Below are positions 1 through 10,946 of a DNA stretch of 64,000 bases, one piece after another (within the stretch, counting starts at the first letter, position 1; every line of letters starts with the position of its first letter). The stretch covers positions 160,220,118 through 160,284,117 of the forward strand of contig OZ023265.1 in the NCBI GenBank assembly GCA_964006375.1, in the 5' to 3' direction. The translations under genes and the position numbers were made by a program. Source of the DNA: Tillus elongatus (taxonomy: Eukaryota; Arthropoda; Insecta; Coleoptera; Cleridae). A model generated the notes under the pieces. It was not told the DNA's origin. It did not search any database and was given only the letters and a program-made list of their open reading frames with translations.

Positions 1-456
1 GTATACGTACAGAGTTTTGGTGGTAGGCCATAGGCCGGTAGTTCCATAGACTTGTTCCAAGAATGGGTGACAAAGGAAAGGAGGTCGGCAGTTGATCTGC
101 GCTGACGGAAACCATACTGCCTGTCGTGGGTTAGACTGTGTTTTTCAAGAAATTTTAGTAATTTGGTGTTTACATACTTTTCCATCACTTTAGAGATGAC
201 TGAAAGGAGAGAAATATGTCTGTAGTTGCTAGGAAGCGCTTTCGATCCTTTCTTGGGGACGGGTTGTACTCGAGCAGTTTTCCAGTTACTAGGGAATATG
301 CCTCTATTGTAAGATGTCTGAAACAGACGAGTCAGGACAGGAGCAAGTTCTGGTGCGCATTTTTTGAGAACAATTGCTAAAATCTCGTCAAGTTCAGAGG
401 ATTTCCTGGTATTAAGAGAAGAGAGCATCTTTCGTACCTTTTTAGTTTTGAAAATG
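1..456 (-). mobile_element. LINE fragment (RT region), internally deleted
   Basis: Bases 8-456 match the RT part of the LINE at 7600-8140 closely on the same strand. About 90 bp found in the larger copy (roughly 7634-7715) are missing between bases 36 and 44, removing part of the RT reading frame. Similarity stops abruptly at about 456 in AT-rich unrelated sequence. Its 3' half would lie left of the window or is lost. Confidence 0.85.
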
Positions 457-1065
457 AGTGTCAAATATCAATTTATAGATATTTGTCAAGGTCAGATGAA
501 AAATAATACTATTTAATACACATTTTACTCGATTTTCTATATTTATTTGTCATGTTAAAACAACCAATGACTTATCGTCTATAGCTATTCTATCGTTTTG
601 TAACGAATTAAGTATATGATCACATATAATATCTGTTATATACGCCAGGTGGTAAAAAACTCGCTAAATTATTATTTCTATAGCAAAATAAATGTATAAA
701 ACAAAAAGCGTATAGGATACTTTACAGTTAAAAACATGTTAAATTATGGGATTAATAAAGAATACAACTTACAATTCACTGGTTTTTCGGCTGAAGTACA
801 ATTTAAAATGGCAATATTAGTTTTCAGCATATCGCACAATTTATATGGAAGTATGTTTTCTGTTGTATTTGAGACGATTCCACAAATTTCTGAAATAAAA
901 AAAAAATTAAATTAGGGTACGATACAGGGCTCAGTTCTGGACCTTTACTTTTCCCTCTCAAAAATTCTTTTACTAATATAGACATTATTTTCATAATGTT
1001 AATAATAATTTTTTGTGTGTTCGTATTAAATAATAAAACTTCCACTACTACTTATAATAAGAAAA
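457..1065. other. AT-rich intergenic/intronic DNA, nothing recognised
   Basis: No coding potential, splice-supported exon or familiar repeat end was seen here, apart from a weak inverted pair of TGTCAAATATC type near 461-490. Confidence 0.5.
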
Positions 1066-1745
1066 ATCTGGACGCAGCAAGTGCGTTATGGAAGTGAATT
1101 TTCATAAAAATGTGTTTGATAGCAAATATTTTGTCTTTCTAATGCAAGCAGTCATCAATCTGGCTACCGGTATAACCTATATAGTAGAAACAATGTACCA
1201 TATTTTATCAAAATTACTTATTGTTTGAAAATGTTCAAAAATGTTTCAAAAATAGACTTTAAATGTTTCCGAGAAAACTGGTTTCGTAGCCAATAAACCT
1301 TTTGAGTCATTTAAATATGATGTATTTAATGAAAATTCGCTACCAAAACGCACTTACTGCGGCTCGATTCTTTTTCTTACAAACTATGCATCATATTTCG
1401 ATAAAAAATGCAAAAATGCAATAATATAAGGGTGTTCGAAAAAAAATTTTAGGTATCACCAACGCGTTTTGGGCGTGTGATTGGCAAAATAATTTTATAA
1501 GATGCAGCTCAAGGCATCCTATAATTAACGTATACAATTTTTTCTTGTATCTTGTATAATAACAATTACATTGAGCTCAACTGTAGAAATACGTCACCCT
1601 GTATGTTTGGAACAGATAAAAACTGAAAGTACACCCGGATATGGATTCTAGGGGACCTAGTTTGCGCTGATTTGAAGAAATGTTTTTAAATATCAAAAGT
1701 GGGGGTCTCCTCAATAAATAATTTTTTCTAAGAAAATTAGCTAAA
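1066..1745 (+). repeat. A-repeat copy (high-copy non-coding family)
   Basis: The copy starts with GGACGCAGCAAGTGCGTTAT, carries a middle block ending GTCACCCTGTAT (about 1591), then a block with CCCGGATATGGATTCTAGGG and ends in the GGGGTCTCCTCA block near 1710. The same ordered blocks recur many times in the window. There is no ORF, so I read it as a non-autonomous element of unknown class. Confidence 0.7.
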
Positions 1746-2252
1746 CATTATAGACCGTTAAATCATAAACTAAACTAAAACTACCACCAAAGCATCAGAG
1801 CGAGGATCTATTTAAAAATAATTTTCTGGAAATATTTTCGTACAATGAAGGACAATGACGGTTGAAGCTGAAACTTAGGTACATACTTCGTCTTTGTTTC
1901 AGGTTCTTTGCCTAAATGTTGCCAATTTTGACGCCACTTTGACGTTTTGAGGAAACCCCAACTTTCTTTTAAATCCCCATAACTTTTGTTTGTTTAAACT
2001 TACAGACCTAGATTTTGGTACATGGTTCACTCTTTCTAATACAAATACGCGTACAAAATCTGGTTGCCGTTACTCTGTTATTTCCGGATATATAATTTTT
2101 TTCCGAAAGAAAACACAAAATTTTCCGCGAAAACCTGGCCCGATTTACCTGACTAACGAACTTTTCCAAGGCACTTGCAAAAGGAAGGTACTCAGAAAAT
2201 TTGATCAAAATTATTTTTTGAGTTATCGGTGTGATACATACATACACACACA

Positions 2253-2253
<1 letters not shown>

Positions 2254-2329
<76 letters not shown>

Positions 2330-2333
2330 TATT
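2254..2333. repeat. (TA)n microsatellite
   Basis: About 40 TA units, directly abutting the hairpin element at 2336. Confidence 0.95.
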
Positions 2334-2371
2334 TTCTTGCTGTACTCTTTGTGATTCTTTATTGGTTTAGG

Positions 2372-2406
2372 TGTACTGCAGTTTCGATCCGTCCCGGTTC
2401 ATCATT
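2372..2406 (-). ncRNA. Hammerhead-like motif (left arm), core damaged
   Basis: On the minus strand the GAAAC, TGCA tetraloop and GTA triplet are intact, but the CTG of the CTGATGA box is AAA. Together with the right arm it shows that the ancestral unit had a full hammerhead. Confidence 0.5.
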
Positions 2407-2427
2407 TATCATCACTCATTCAGAGTA

Positions 2428-2472
2428 GCGTGCTGATGATGAACCGGGACGGTTCGAAACTGCACTCCACGT
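2428..2472 (+). ncRNA. Hammerhead ribozyme motif (right arm), near complete
   Basis: The core CTGATGA (2433-2439) and GAAAC (2456-2460) are intact. Stem II is GAACC/GGTTC with a five-base loop. Stem I is GCGTG/CACGT (2428-2432 with 2468-2472). The short stem III hairpin has tetraloop TGCA; its second pair is C-C instead of C-G, and the cleavage triplet reads CTC. This is the minimal stem-III form known from Penelope-like elements and animal retrozymes. The C-C mismatch may weaken cleavage. Confidence 0.68.
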
Positions 2473-2619
2473 AAACCAATAAAGAATCACAAAGAGTACA
2501 GCAAGCAAATAGAGTGTATATTTAAAAGTGATTACAGTGTAGTGCAACATTCCAAAAGTCGGGATCTCCTCATTAGTGTTTTTTTTTTAAAAGAAAACTC
2601 ACCTAAAACAATAAAGCTA

Positions 2620-2880
2620 AAAAGGGCGGACTGAGACTCAGTTAGTAAGGAAATGACTGCGTGTGTTCAAACCCCATTGCCAGCAATATTTAATACATTT
2701 CAGCCAGTGAGCCTCCGAATTCACTCCATTGGCCACAACAATTTTGGGGTACATATTTCTATCTGCCCCACTATGGTAAGTAGGCTATTGTCACATTGTT
2801 GTCAAGCATGTAAGTTGATTTTACCGGAAAAGTGGTGGCTATTGACTATAGGAGGCAAGTGAGCTACTAACCCTCCCTAG
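2620..2880 (+). mobile_element. tRNA-derived SINE-like repeat
   Basis: A box-like CTCAGTTAGTAAGGA (about 2638) and a B-box-like GTGTTCAAACCCC about 35 bases later are arranged as in a tRNA-derived SINE head, followed by about 200 bp of unrelated body. The end is not defined. Confidence 0.5.
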
Positions 2881-3130
2881 GTTAAAAAAGTGATTTCTAG
2901 TCATACATGCAAATAGAAAGATCTACTGGACTTTATTAATTATTATTAGTAATAGTACGTTTATCATAATTACTAACATTGTTTACAAAATTTGGATATC
3001 CTCTTTGATGAAGAGAGGAAGTCTCTACATCTGTATGTACTTCAATAATTGCAGCTGCCCTAACTTGGTGAAACTGTTTTATAATAAATATTGACGTAGG
3101 GGCTTTAACTATGGCTTTGCAATAGTTATT

Positions 3131-3286
3131 TTATCTTCTCTGCAACTGGCTTTGTCTTTATGGCATCTTCAGGCAGATAAAAATTGATAATATAGCTGTC
3201 GAGACAGCTGCGTATACATATTATATTTTCAATTTTCATCTGTCTGACGATGCTGTAAAGACGAAACCGGTCTCAGGTAAGACAAG
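3131..3286. repeat. Inverted-repeat element with degenerate hammerhead motifs
   Basis: Arms of about 60 bp (3131-3190 and 3225-3286) are diverged reverse complements. A palindrome AGCTGTCGAGACAGCT lies at 3194-3209 between them. The right arm has CTGACGA (3244) and GAAACCGGTC (3263-3272), the left arm the same in reverse with CTGAAGA. Stem II has decayed in both. Confidence 0.55.
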
Positions 3287-3386
3287 ATGCTGTTGTGCTT
3301 CTACGTCTGTATTTAAACAATTACTTTGCTACGGTTGTTTGATGCCTGATACCAAATTTTAGCACAGTCCGTGATTAAGAACTTAC

Positions 3387-3536
3387 CTGTAGAGTTCTCC
3401 TTGATTTTTATAAAATATTCAATATCAAGAGCATCATCAGATGAAGTAATATTTGTTGAGTTTGATAAAGTAACAGTGGGTGCTGGCAAAAAACTTGATT
3501 TGACTCCAAGCGCTAGTTGTGGTGGCACTTCCGGTA
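3387..3536 (-). CDS. Exon 6: Ser/Thr/Asn-rich segment after CUB4
   Basis: The acceptor TTTGTGTTTCAG ends at 3537 and the donor GTAAGTT starts at 3386. The carried T plus TA gives Leu, then PEVPPQLALGVKSSF, a segment with N-glycosylation sequons NST, NIT and another NST (VTLSNSTNITSSDDA and KENST), and one carried G. The segment may be a stalk or the start of another module. The following exon lies left of the window; I found no acceptable continuation between 1 and 3380. Confidence 0.82.
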
Positions 3537-3539
3537 CTG

Positions 3540-4980
3540 AAACACAAATAAATTGAGCCAAAATTAGTCTGCTATATATATATTCCCAAAGGAGCAACGA
3601 AAAAAGCATAAGTTTTTAACAGTAAACGGTTGAATGTGAATAATATCGTTGAAATGTGTTGTATTTCGATGACCAAAACAGTGAGGGAGGCGGACGTGAT
3701 GGACGCAGACACTGAGGGGTGAACGGGAGCGTTCGAGCGGGGTTGAGCGACACGGGGGCCCGAAGAAGCAGTTTTTTAGAAAGCCCACGGAGCGAACGGT
3801 AAGCTGCAGGAGAAAACGGCCAGTCCGAAACGTTGAGGAGCGAATTTTATCGAGGCAAAACTTTTTTGGGAATGTTGGGGCGGAAAAAAGAGCAAAAACT
3901 GGAATTTTGGGTTAAAAATGTGCTGATGGGTCTATCTTATCTGAAAATATGGCATTACGAAACGCGCTATTACCAAAAACGAAATCTCCAGAAAATTTTA
4001 CATCGAGTAGACCGGTTTTTTTTTCTTTCACGGTCCACGTGAATTTCTGTGGCTAATGGAATTAAAATTCCGAAGCTAGCTTACTGAACTGAACTGAACT
4101 GAACGGTCCACGGGAATTTTTTTTTATGAAAAATGAAAGTTGAAGCACTTTTGGAGAGCGGATGGTTTTGCGTGAAATTAGTGTACCTTGATCAAATCAC
4201 GTTAGTGGACTTTTTGACAGAGAGGGTCTAAAAATTATCTGCTCAAACGCCAAAAATTTGCGACACTGCAGGCTAATCACAATGTGTAAGTTACGTCCAG
4301 AATTAATATAGTGGCCGATTAACCGCAATTGACTATTAAATAATACGTTTTCATGGACAGATTGGGTCAATTGATTGAACGTGGTAATTAGGAAACCGTT
4401 TTTATATTGATCCTTTTCACCTATTTTTTAAGTCGACTATATGTCATTTAAAATAATTATTGGTTGAAGCTGCATTTAATCTGACAAATGTCATATTCTT
4501 GTTATAAGGCGTTTTAGAACAAGAAGATCCTGTATAATTTTTGCAACTTGTTGAGTACTATCTGTTTGTGTGAGCGTAATTGTTATTATTATTAATGAGG
4601 TGGTAAGTTAACTCAATATAAAATACTTTAAGGAGCTGTGTCAAAATAATCCATTTCAATTCTCCCATTTTTACATAGTGATTTTTTGAACGCGTATATG
4701 TGCGATTTTTACGAGTTTGCCGTATATAATTTAATTCTAAATGGTTTTTTAAACGTTTATATTGTCTATTTAGGTCCTTACATTAAAAGTCTTTGAAGTT
4801 AATTTTAATGAGAAAATGCTTTAAAAATACACTTTTTAAGTAACCCCTCACATTTATAGTGGTATACCTTCTAATAAATGCATATTTTGCGATATTTATG
4901 TAATTGTGTAACCGCGGATACGGCTATAAATTAAATCTTTGTGTTACTCTAAATACGCGGCGGCCACTACTTTCCATTTA
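3540..4980. other. Intron 5 remainder to the left A-repeat, mostly unrecognised
   Basis: A relatively GC-rich block lies at 3640-3850 and a short GAACT tandem at about 4084-4104. No ORF with coding character and no familiar transposon end was seen. Confidence 0.45.
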
Positions 4981-5116
4981 GGCCTAACTAGTTAAGTTTC
5001 TTAACAAAATCACTAATAAGGAGATCCCGACTTTTGAATTTTGAAAAAATTTCTTTAAATGGGCGCAAACTAAGACCCCTAAAACCCATATCCGGGGTCA
5101 GTTTCGATTTGTATGT

Positions 5117-5315
<199 letters not shown>

Positions 5316-5376
5316 TTGATTGTTGTTGCCCTTACTTGAACAGTGAAGCCAGAGAAGTATTCTCCAAGTCTGTATG

Positions 5377-5378
<2 letters not shown>

Positions 5379-5418
<40 letters not shown>
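5379..5418. repeat. (TA)n microsatellite
   Basis: Twenty TA units inside the same A-repeat copy. Confidence 0.95.
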
Positions 5419-5421
<3 letters not shown>

Positions 5422-5724
5422 ACCGATAACTCAAAAAAATAATGTGCCAATCTTGATCAAATTTGGTGAGTACTTTACTTTTGCAAGTGGCTTGAATAAG
5501 TTCGTTAGCCAGGAAAATTGGCCCAGTGGAAGTTATGATTCAATTTGCAGCACAATTTTTTTAATGTGTTTTTAAACCGTGTCAACTTTTTCGTTTTAAT
5601 TTTTTTGTTATTATATTATTCATAACGTAATGAAGAATAAAGATGTATACTAAGTGGAGCCCGTGATAAGCACTGATAAGTACACTTGGCGAACACAAAT
5701 CACTACAACACATTTAAGAAAAGC

Positions 5725-5761
5725 CTGACAATCATTTCAATAACCAAGTTAGCGTCATCAG
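5725..5761 (-). ncRNA. Hammerhead-like motif (left arm)
   Basis: The CTGATGA box is intact, stem II has GCTAAC with a partner carrying one mismatch, then GAAAT, loop GATT and GTC. The stem III second pair is a U-G wobble. Stem I pairing is not evident. Confidence 0.45.
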
Positions 5762-5790
5762 AAGATGAAAAATTCTGGAATTCCTATCCT

Positions 5791-5826
5791 CTGATGACGC
5801 TAACTTGGTTGATGAAAGATTGTTCG
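5791..5826 (+). ncRNA. Hammerhead-like motif (right arm), degenerate
   Basis: CTGATGA at 5791-5797 is intact and GAAA is present, but stem II and stem III pairs are damaged relative to the left arm. Confidence 0.35.
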
Positions 5827-5993
5827 GTTTTCTTAAAATGTGTTGTGGTGATTTGGGTTCTCCAAGTGTACTTATAAGAATGTATATTCTTCAATAATAA
5901 AAATTCTTATTATTGTTCTTAAATGGATACAAAATTCTGTTTCAAATCAATCACCAAGAATTATTTTACTTTAAAAATCTATAAAATACTTAC

Positions 5994-6110
5994 ATGGACA
6001 TTCGTCTACTATTTGTGTCCCTCTAATTTTCAATCGTTGACCTCTTATTCCAGGATGTTGCATTTTACTATAAACTACTTTCAAGTCTCCATATCCTAGC
6101 TGAATTGTTG
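5994..6110 (-). CDS. Exon 5: end of CUB4
   Basis: The acceptor ATATTTTCAG ends at 6111 and the donor GTAAGT starts at 5993. The G from exon 4 plus CA gives Ala, then TIQLGYGDLKVVYSK and RGQRLKIRGTQIVDECP, the closing strands and final Cys of CUB4. Thirty-eight full codons plus one carried base match the next exon. Confidence 0.88.
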
Positions 6111-6444
6111 CTGAAAATATAAGAGATAAAATAGTTAACTATGATAACAAGCGATCATAAATAATTTTATTGATGTTAAATATGAATTACTGAATAGTAT
6201 AACTTTAATGATCAACATTTTGTTTGTTTGATAATTGTATAATTGATTTCCTTAATCATCTAATATCATCAAATTTTTTTGTAGAGTCCAAATCTAAAAT
6301 ACAAATTAAGGGTTGCCATTTAAATAAACAAAGCGCGACGTCATATCTTTTTTAAATCACCCTGTATAAATGGTCATAGAGTTAAGTTCAATTTTATTCA
6401 ATTTCATCAATTTTGAAAATTTACAATTTACAAACATTAAAAAC

Positions 6445-6449
<5 letters not shown>

Positions 6450-6531
<82 letters not shown>
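6450..6531. repeat. (TA)n microsatellite abutting a LINE 3' end
   Basis: The TA tract runs directly into the short T-run that is the A-tail of the minus-strand LINE. Confidence 0.95.
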
Positions 6532-6538
<7 letters not shown>

Positions 6539-6573
6539 TCAACAACACACCACGAGGGCTCACAGTCGAAACA

Positions 6574-7724
6574 CTATCGTACCGTGGGTGTCGACAAGGA
6601 GGAAAAAGGCAACTTGTTAATTCTGGACTTGAAGGTTTGGAGGTTCGGAGGAGAAGGAAAAACATGTGCCGGCAAGAAATTCCACAACTTGGAAGTCCTC
6701 GCGACAAAAGAGCGGGCATAACAAGATGTTCTATGGCTGGTGACCTGGACAGTAAAAGGGTGCATTCGCTCTGTTCCCCTGATAGATCTGTTGGGGACAG
6801 CAGGTGGAGGAACTATGGAAGAAAGCTCCTCTGAGCAGTGCCCGTGCAGATATCTATAAAAGGGAGAGAGAGAGGTCACCAACGACACGTCGGTGGGCAA
6901 GGATGGCAGCCTTTGGGCAAGGGTACGGTCACCGATGAGACGTATAGCTCTCTTCTGAATGGAGTCCAGGATAGCGAGTGTAGAAGCGGCAGCGGCACCA
7001 CAAATGTGGGAGCAGTATTCGAGGTTTGGCCTTATTTGTGAAGTATATAAGGTATAGAGATTAGCTGGTGAAAAGTATTTGCGAGCTCGGAAGAGGAAAC
7101 CTAATTTCTTAGCAGCCGCTTTTGCAATTGATGTGACATGCTGGTGCCAATTGAGATTTAGATCCACAGAAATGACAACAAGTAAAAAGGACTCATTACT
7201 TTGAATAACTTGGTTGTCCATTGTGATGGGTCTAGGACTGGTGTATATCTTATGGGATATAAAGAAAGACTGAGATTTAGTGGAGTTGAATTGTACAAGA
7301 TTTCTACTTCCCCAGTCTAATATTTTTTGGAGATCCACAGAGACATAACCCTGCGATCCTCATCTAATTGGGCTAAAGAGACAGGCTTAGAATATTGTAT
7401 ATTTGAGTGGAGGGTGCTGTCATCCGCGTAACTGTGAACTGGGTTGGATTTGCTAGAGAGAAGGTCATTGATGTGGAGAAGAAACAAATTAGGGGCTAAA
7501 GCTGAACCTCGAGGAACTCCTGCATTAATTGGATACAGTTTAGAGGAATGGCCATCCACGACAACAGAAATGCTCCGGTTGGAGAGTAAATTTGCTGTCC
7601 AGGTACAGAGTTTTGGTGGTAGGCCATAGGCCGGAAGTTTATTAAGCAGCGCTGCATGCCAGACTTGGTCGAATGCTTTGGATATGTCTAGAGCGACAAT
7701 CTGGGATTCACCGTGTAGTTCCAT
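6574..7724 (-). pseudogene. LINE copy 1: RT palm and C-terminal domain
   Basis: The first frame (7317-7724) has DISKAFDQVWH, AGVPRGSALAP and the catalytic box YADDSTLH. An offset frame (6574-7338) continues DLQKILDWGSRN through the thumb and a C-terminal region rich in Arg/Ser. The two frames overlap, so at least one frameshift separates them near 7330. Confidence 0.82.
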
Positions 7725-7861
7725 AGACTTGTTCCAAGAATGGGTGACAAAGGAAAGGAGGTCAGCAGTTGATCTGCGCTGACGGAACCCATACTGCCTG
7801 TCGTGGATTAGACTGTGTTTTTCAAGAAATTTTTGTAATTCGGTGTTTATATACTTTTACA

Positions 7862-9100
7862 TCACTTTAGAGACGATTGAAATGAGAGAATAGGCCTGTA
7901 GTTGCTGGGAAGCGCTTTGGATCCTTTCTTGGGGATGGGTTGTACTCGAGGAGTTTTCCAGTTACTAGGGAATATGCCTTTCTTATAAGATATCTGAAAC
8001 AGACCAGTCAGGAGAGGAGCAAGCTCTGATGTGCATTTTTTGAGAACAATTGCTGGGATCTCGTCAAGGCCAGAGGCTTTCCTGGTATTAAGAGAAGAGA
8101 GCATCTTTCGTACCTTTTTAGTTTTGAAAATGATATCCGTCATTTTATGCGCGACATTGGGGACTGTTGGTGGTTGAACATTTGGAGGTGGGTTGAGAGT
8201 AGAATTTCCGGCGAACAACGAAGCAAAAAGTTCAGCCTTGCCCAGGGCGGTAGAAACAATTTCATCCCCTGAGACAAGAGGTGAGAACGTGCTTTTGCAG
8301 AAATTATTCCCAATAGATTTAGCAAGAGTCCAAAAGGGTTTGCCGCCGTTGGAGCTTAAGAGGACTTTGTTTTTGATGTGGTTATTGAACGAGTTTTTTG
8401 CCTCAGAAAGAATGCGGACATAGCGGTTTCTTGCGTCGTTAAATGCTTGACGATTTTCTTGACTGGGATTGTGTAGAAGCGTTTTGTGAGCTTTGAGCTT
8501 TTCAAATCTGGCCTTGTCACATGATTTAGAGAACCAGGGCTTTTGAGTGGCTGAAGAGGTTTTCTGTGTACGTGGGATAAATAATTCCATGCCAGCTTGG
8601 ATAATTTCGGTGACGTTTTGTGAGATATCAGAGGGGTCAGGATGAGAGAAGCAGACAGACGCCCATGGAAATGAGGAAAAGTAATCCCGCATTTCGTCCC
8701 AGTTTGCGGAGTTGTAGTGCCAAACGATACGTGGGTGTGATGACTGTGTGACCTTGGGTTGCATTGCGCAGGAAGCAGTGACCATGCCGTGGTCTGAGCG
8801 ACCAAGGGGGGCGGTGACTGATATCTTATAGCATTCAGCTTGTGTAGTAAGAAGGAGATCCAAGGGATTTGAGCGGTGTGTTGGGATACGAGGAAAGTAA
8901 GTAGGTTGCTGAACCATATTGGCTAAAGAATTGCTGACTGCAAAGGCCTCCGCTGCTCTCCCTTGTGGATCGGTTTTTGAAGATCCTAGCCATTCCTTAT
9001 TATGGACATTGAAGTCACCAAGAATAGTGACCTCGGAGGAAGGATATTCAGAAATCAGATAGTCGTTTTTTTTCAGAAAGGTAGTCAAAGAGCTGGACAA
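7862..9100 (-). pseudogene. LINE copy 1: endonuclease C-terminal part and RT start
   Basis: The 412-residue frame has ILGDFNVHNKEW (catalytic GDFN), then NPLDLLLTT and GRSDHGMV (the SDH motif). After a linker the RT begins with RKASGLDEIPAIVLKKC and KKGSKALPSNYRPI. At about 7905 a small deletion relative to copy 2 breaks the frame. Confidence 0.85.
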
Positions 9101-9533
9101 AATTGTTGTCAGAAGGTGACCGGTAAATGCAACAGATGAATTTAGTTGCAGCCCTGAGAGAAAGTTTTATCCATAGTATGTCTTTTCTTCCAGCTTCTAA
9201 ATTGGGGGGTCTGGTGCAGGGTAGATTGCTACGGACGTATGCGCACACGCCTCCATGCAATCTAAAGGAAGTAAGGAGCTCATACCCCGGGAAATTAAGG
9301 TGATTAGTGGCGGTTTTGGCACTGATTTGGGTTTCGGTGAGGAAGAGGAGTTGGAGCCTGTTAGCCTGGAGGAAATGGTGGACGGAGTTCAGGTTAGAAT
9401 TTAGGCCACATATATTCGAAAAGGATATGTTAAGTCTTGATGTTGGCGCCCCCTGTACACTCCTCTCCCGGAGATCCGAATGGAGGGGTATTTTGCCTCC
9501 GGAATATTTTGTACAAGGAGGAGCCATCATCAT
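9048..9533 (-). pseudogene. LINE copy 1: endonuclease N-terminal part
   Basis: The 161-residue frame contains ISFSNICGLNSN and LLFLTETQIS, the first conserved blocks of an AP-type endonuclease (Asn and Glu active-site positions), then a YRSP motif. A frameshift at about 9060-9100 moves the rest of the domain into the neighbouring frame. Confidence 0.8.
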
Positions 9534-9842
9534 TTTTGTTTATAAGGGAAACCGACTCATACACCAGAACCGGAAACGTCTGTTGGGACTTCACCGGCCG
9601 CTTGATGTATGGGGTGGTACCTCCTCGGGCGTGAAAAAATCCTTTACTATTACGTAATGGAAAATTCCACTACCACCTGCTATGGATTGGATTGGATCAA
9701 TGTCTACCCCTTTAAAAATAAGATTAATAAAGGGACTATCAATTGTCCAATAGTTATGCTTTTCGACATAGTACATTAATTACAAGATAGGATTAAAACC
9801 TGCATACGCAGCGAAATTCAATGAGTGAAGATTGGAACCTGT

Positions 9843-9960
9843 GATGAGCACTTATAAGTACAATTTGGAGAACCCAATCCATCACAATGCAGTTTTTTGA
9901 CCCAAGACGTCAAAAAACTGCATTGTGATGAATTGGTTTTTCCAAATTGAACTTTGCAGA
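9843..9960. repeat. Short inverted-repeat (MITE-like) hairpin
   Basis: Arms 9858-9901 and 9910-9953 are nearly exact reverse complements with a nine-base loop. The outer sequence (AGTACAATTTGGAGAACCCA) is related to the hairpin at 5672-5875 but the hammerhead core is absent. Confidence 0.75.
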
Positions 9961-10079
9961 GAAATTATTAGATCCTGCGTTCTGGCATCAGGTCATCTTT
10001 GTTCGCTGGTTTGAAGTGACGCAACGTGCGTCTTAGCGCAATCAAAGACATCTGATTTGCCCCATAATAAAGGAGACAA

Positions 10080-10372
10080 GGAAATAAACGCTGTTTTCGT
10101 GACTCACAATACACCGGCTTCTTCTATAACTAGTTGTACTGAACAGACTAACTTTCAGGATGCACATCAGACACAGCAAGGAACAAATGAGGGATAACGT
10201 GTTGCAACCAAGGAACATTCTGCAGCTGTCAGCCCAGCGGTCAACAACGTGGCTCCAGAGACAAAATATCTATAGAAGGTACAGCTCTATTTTCACTCAA
10301 ACCAGTGACATTCGTTAAGGGGGATACTCTCAATCCTACAGTAGACAAAATACTTAAAGAGCTGAATATACC
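10080..10372 (+). pseudogene. Possible decayed coding fragment, unknown family
   Basis: Several short plus-strand frames look protein-like (for example VKGDTLNPTVDKILKELN near 10320-10370) but do not join without frameshifts. It directly precedes a (TA)n tract. I do not recognise the family. Confidence 0.25.

Positions 10373-10374
<2 letters not shown>

Positions 10375-10449
<75 letters not shown>
10375..10449. repeat. (TA)n microsatellite
   Basis: About 37 TA units on the left flank of the candidate solo LTR. Confidence 0.95.
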
Positions 10450-10451
<2 letters not shown>

Positions 10452-10857
10452 TCACATCCGCCGTCTCTATGAGAATTAAGTATATGAACTTTGTTACTTC
10501 TTCGGTCAGATGTCGGTTATGAAGTGTGTTGGTAACAGGGAACACTCTGGAATTATATTTCTAGAAGGCACTAGAAGTGACAGGTGTAGAACAGTGTTGA
10601 ACGTCTAGAATCTCTACGGGCAGTATAAATAGGCGACATGCACATAGAGTAGGTCAGTTCAGTATTGAGTTAGTGTGGTTCAGAAAAGTTATCATAGAAG
10701 GCGAACTGTGAAATATAGTTCTATGGACATTCAGTAATAGAGAGAAATATTTTAGTTGATTAGTTGATAGTCGTGTTGGAAAATAGTTGGTTATAAAAAA
10801 TTAGTCGTTTGAAAAGCTGTGTTTTGTTAGTTAACAAATCCAGAACCTCGTAGAACG

Positions 10858-10861
<4 letters not shown>
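10450..10861 (+). mobile_element. Candidate solo LTR between two (TA)n tracts
   Basis: A 411-bp non-coding block is bounded on both sides by (TA)n. It has a good TATA box (CAGTATAAATAGGC at about 10620) followed about 30 bases later by CAGTTCAGT initiator-like repeats, the layout of an LTR promoter. The ends (GGTCACATCC and GAACGTAAC) are not TG/CA, so the class is unsure. No second copy is in the window. Confidence 0.4.

Positions 10862-10942
<81 letters not shown>
10862..10942. repeat. (TA)n microsatellite
   Basis: About 40 TA units on the right flank of the candidate solo LTR. Confidence 0.95.

Positions 10943-10946
<4 letters not shown>

Larger units (their letters stand above)
2336..2505. 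repeat. Inverted-repeat hairpin element with hammerhead motifs in both arms
   Basis: Arms 2336-2406 and 2435-2505 are nearly exact reverse complements separated by about 28 bases. Each arm carries a hammerhead-like motif, one per strand. There is no coding potential. An inverted dimer of a small ribozyme-bearing retroelement is the best explanation. Confidence 0.8.
1990..2605 (+). repeat. A-repeat copy carrying (TA)n and a hammerhead hairpin
   Basis: The left block (about 2030-2235) has the conserved 'second-half' text of the family read in plus orientation, followed by (TA)n at 2254-2333, the inverted-repeat hairpin at 2336-2505 and the right-end block with AAAAGTCGGGATCTCCTCAT at about 2553. 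The hairpin sits where other copies have only the (TA)n tract. Confidence 0.6.
5672..5875. repeat. Inverted-repeat element (hairpin) with hammerhead-like arms
   Basis: Arms of about 85 bp begin AAGTACACTTGG and end CCAAGTGTACTT, separated by about 28 bases. Each arm holds CTGATGACGCTAAC followed by GAAA. A shorter relative lacking the ribozyme core lies at 9858-9953. Confidence 0.75.
6532..9780 (-). mobile_element. Non-LTR retrotransposon (LINE), near full length, copy 1
   Basis: The order on the minus strand is a possible ORF1 remnant (9591-9776), APE-type endonuclease, reverse transcriptase, C-terminal domain, short 3' UTR and an A-tail at 6532-6540. The family resembles CR1/Jockey-type elements; I did not assign a clade. 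Several frameshifts make this copy inactive. The 5' boundary near 9780 is approximate. Copy 2 lies at 61590-63895 and a fragment at 1-456. Confidence 0.88.

Noticed and set aside
9307..9657. Plus-strand ORFs over the LINE 5' region
   Set aside because: Antisense of the endonuclease domain.
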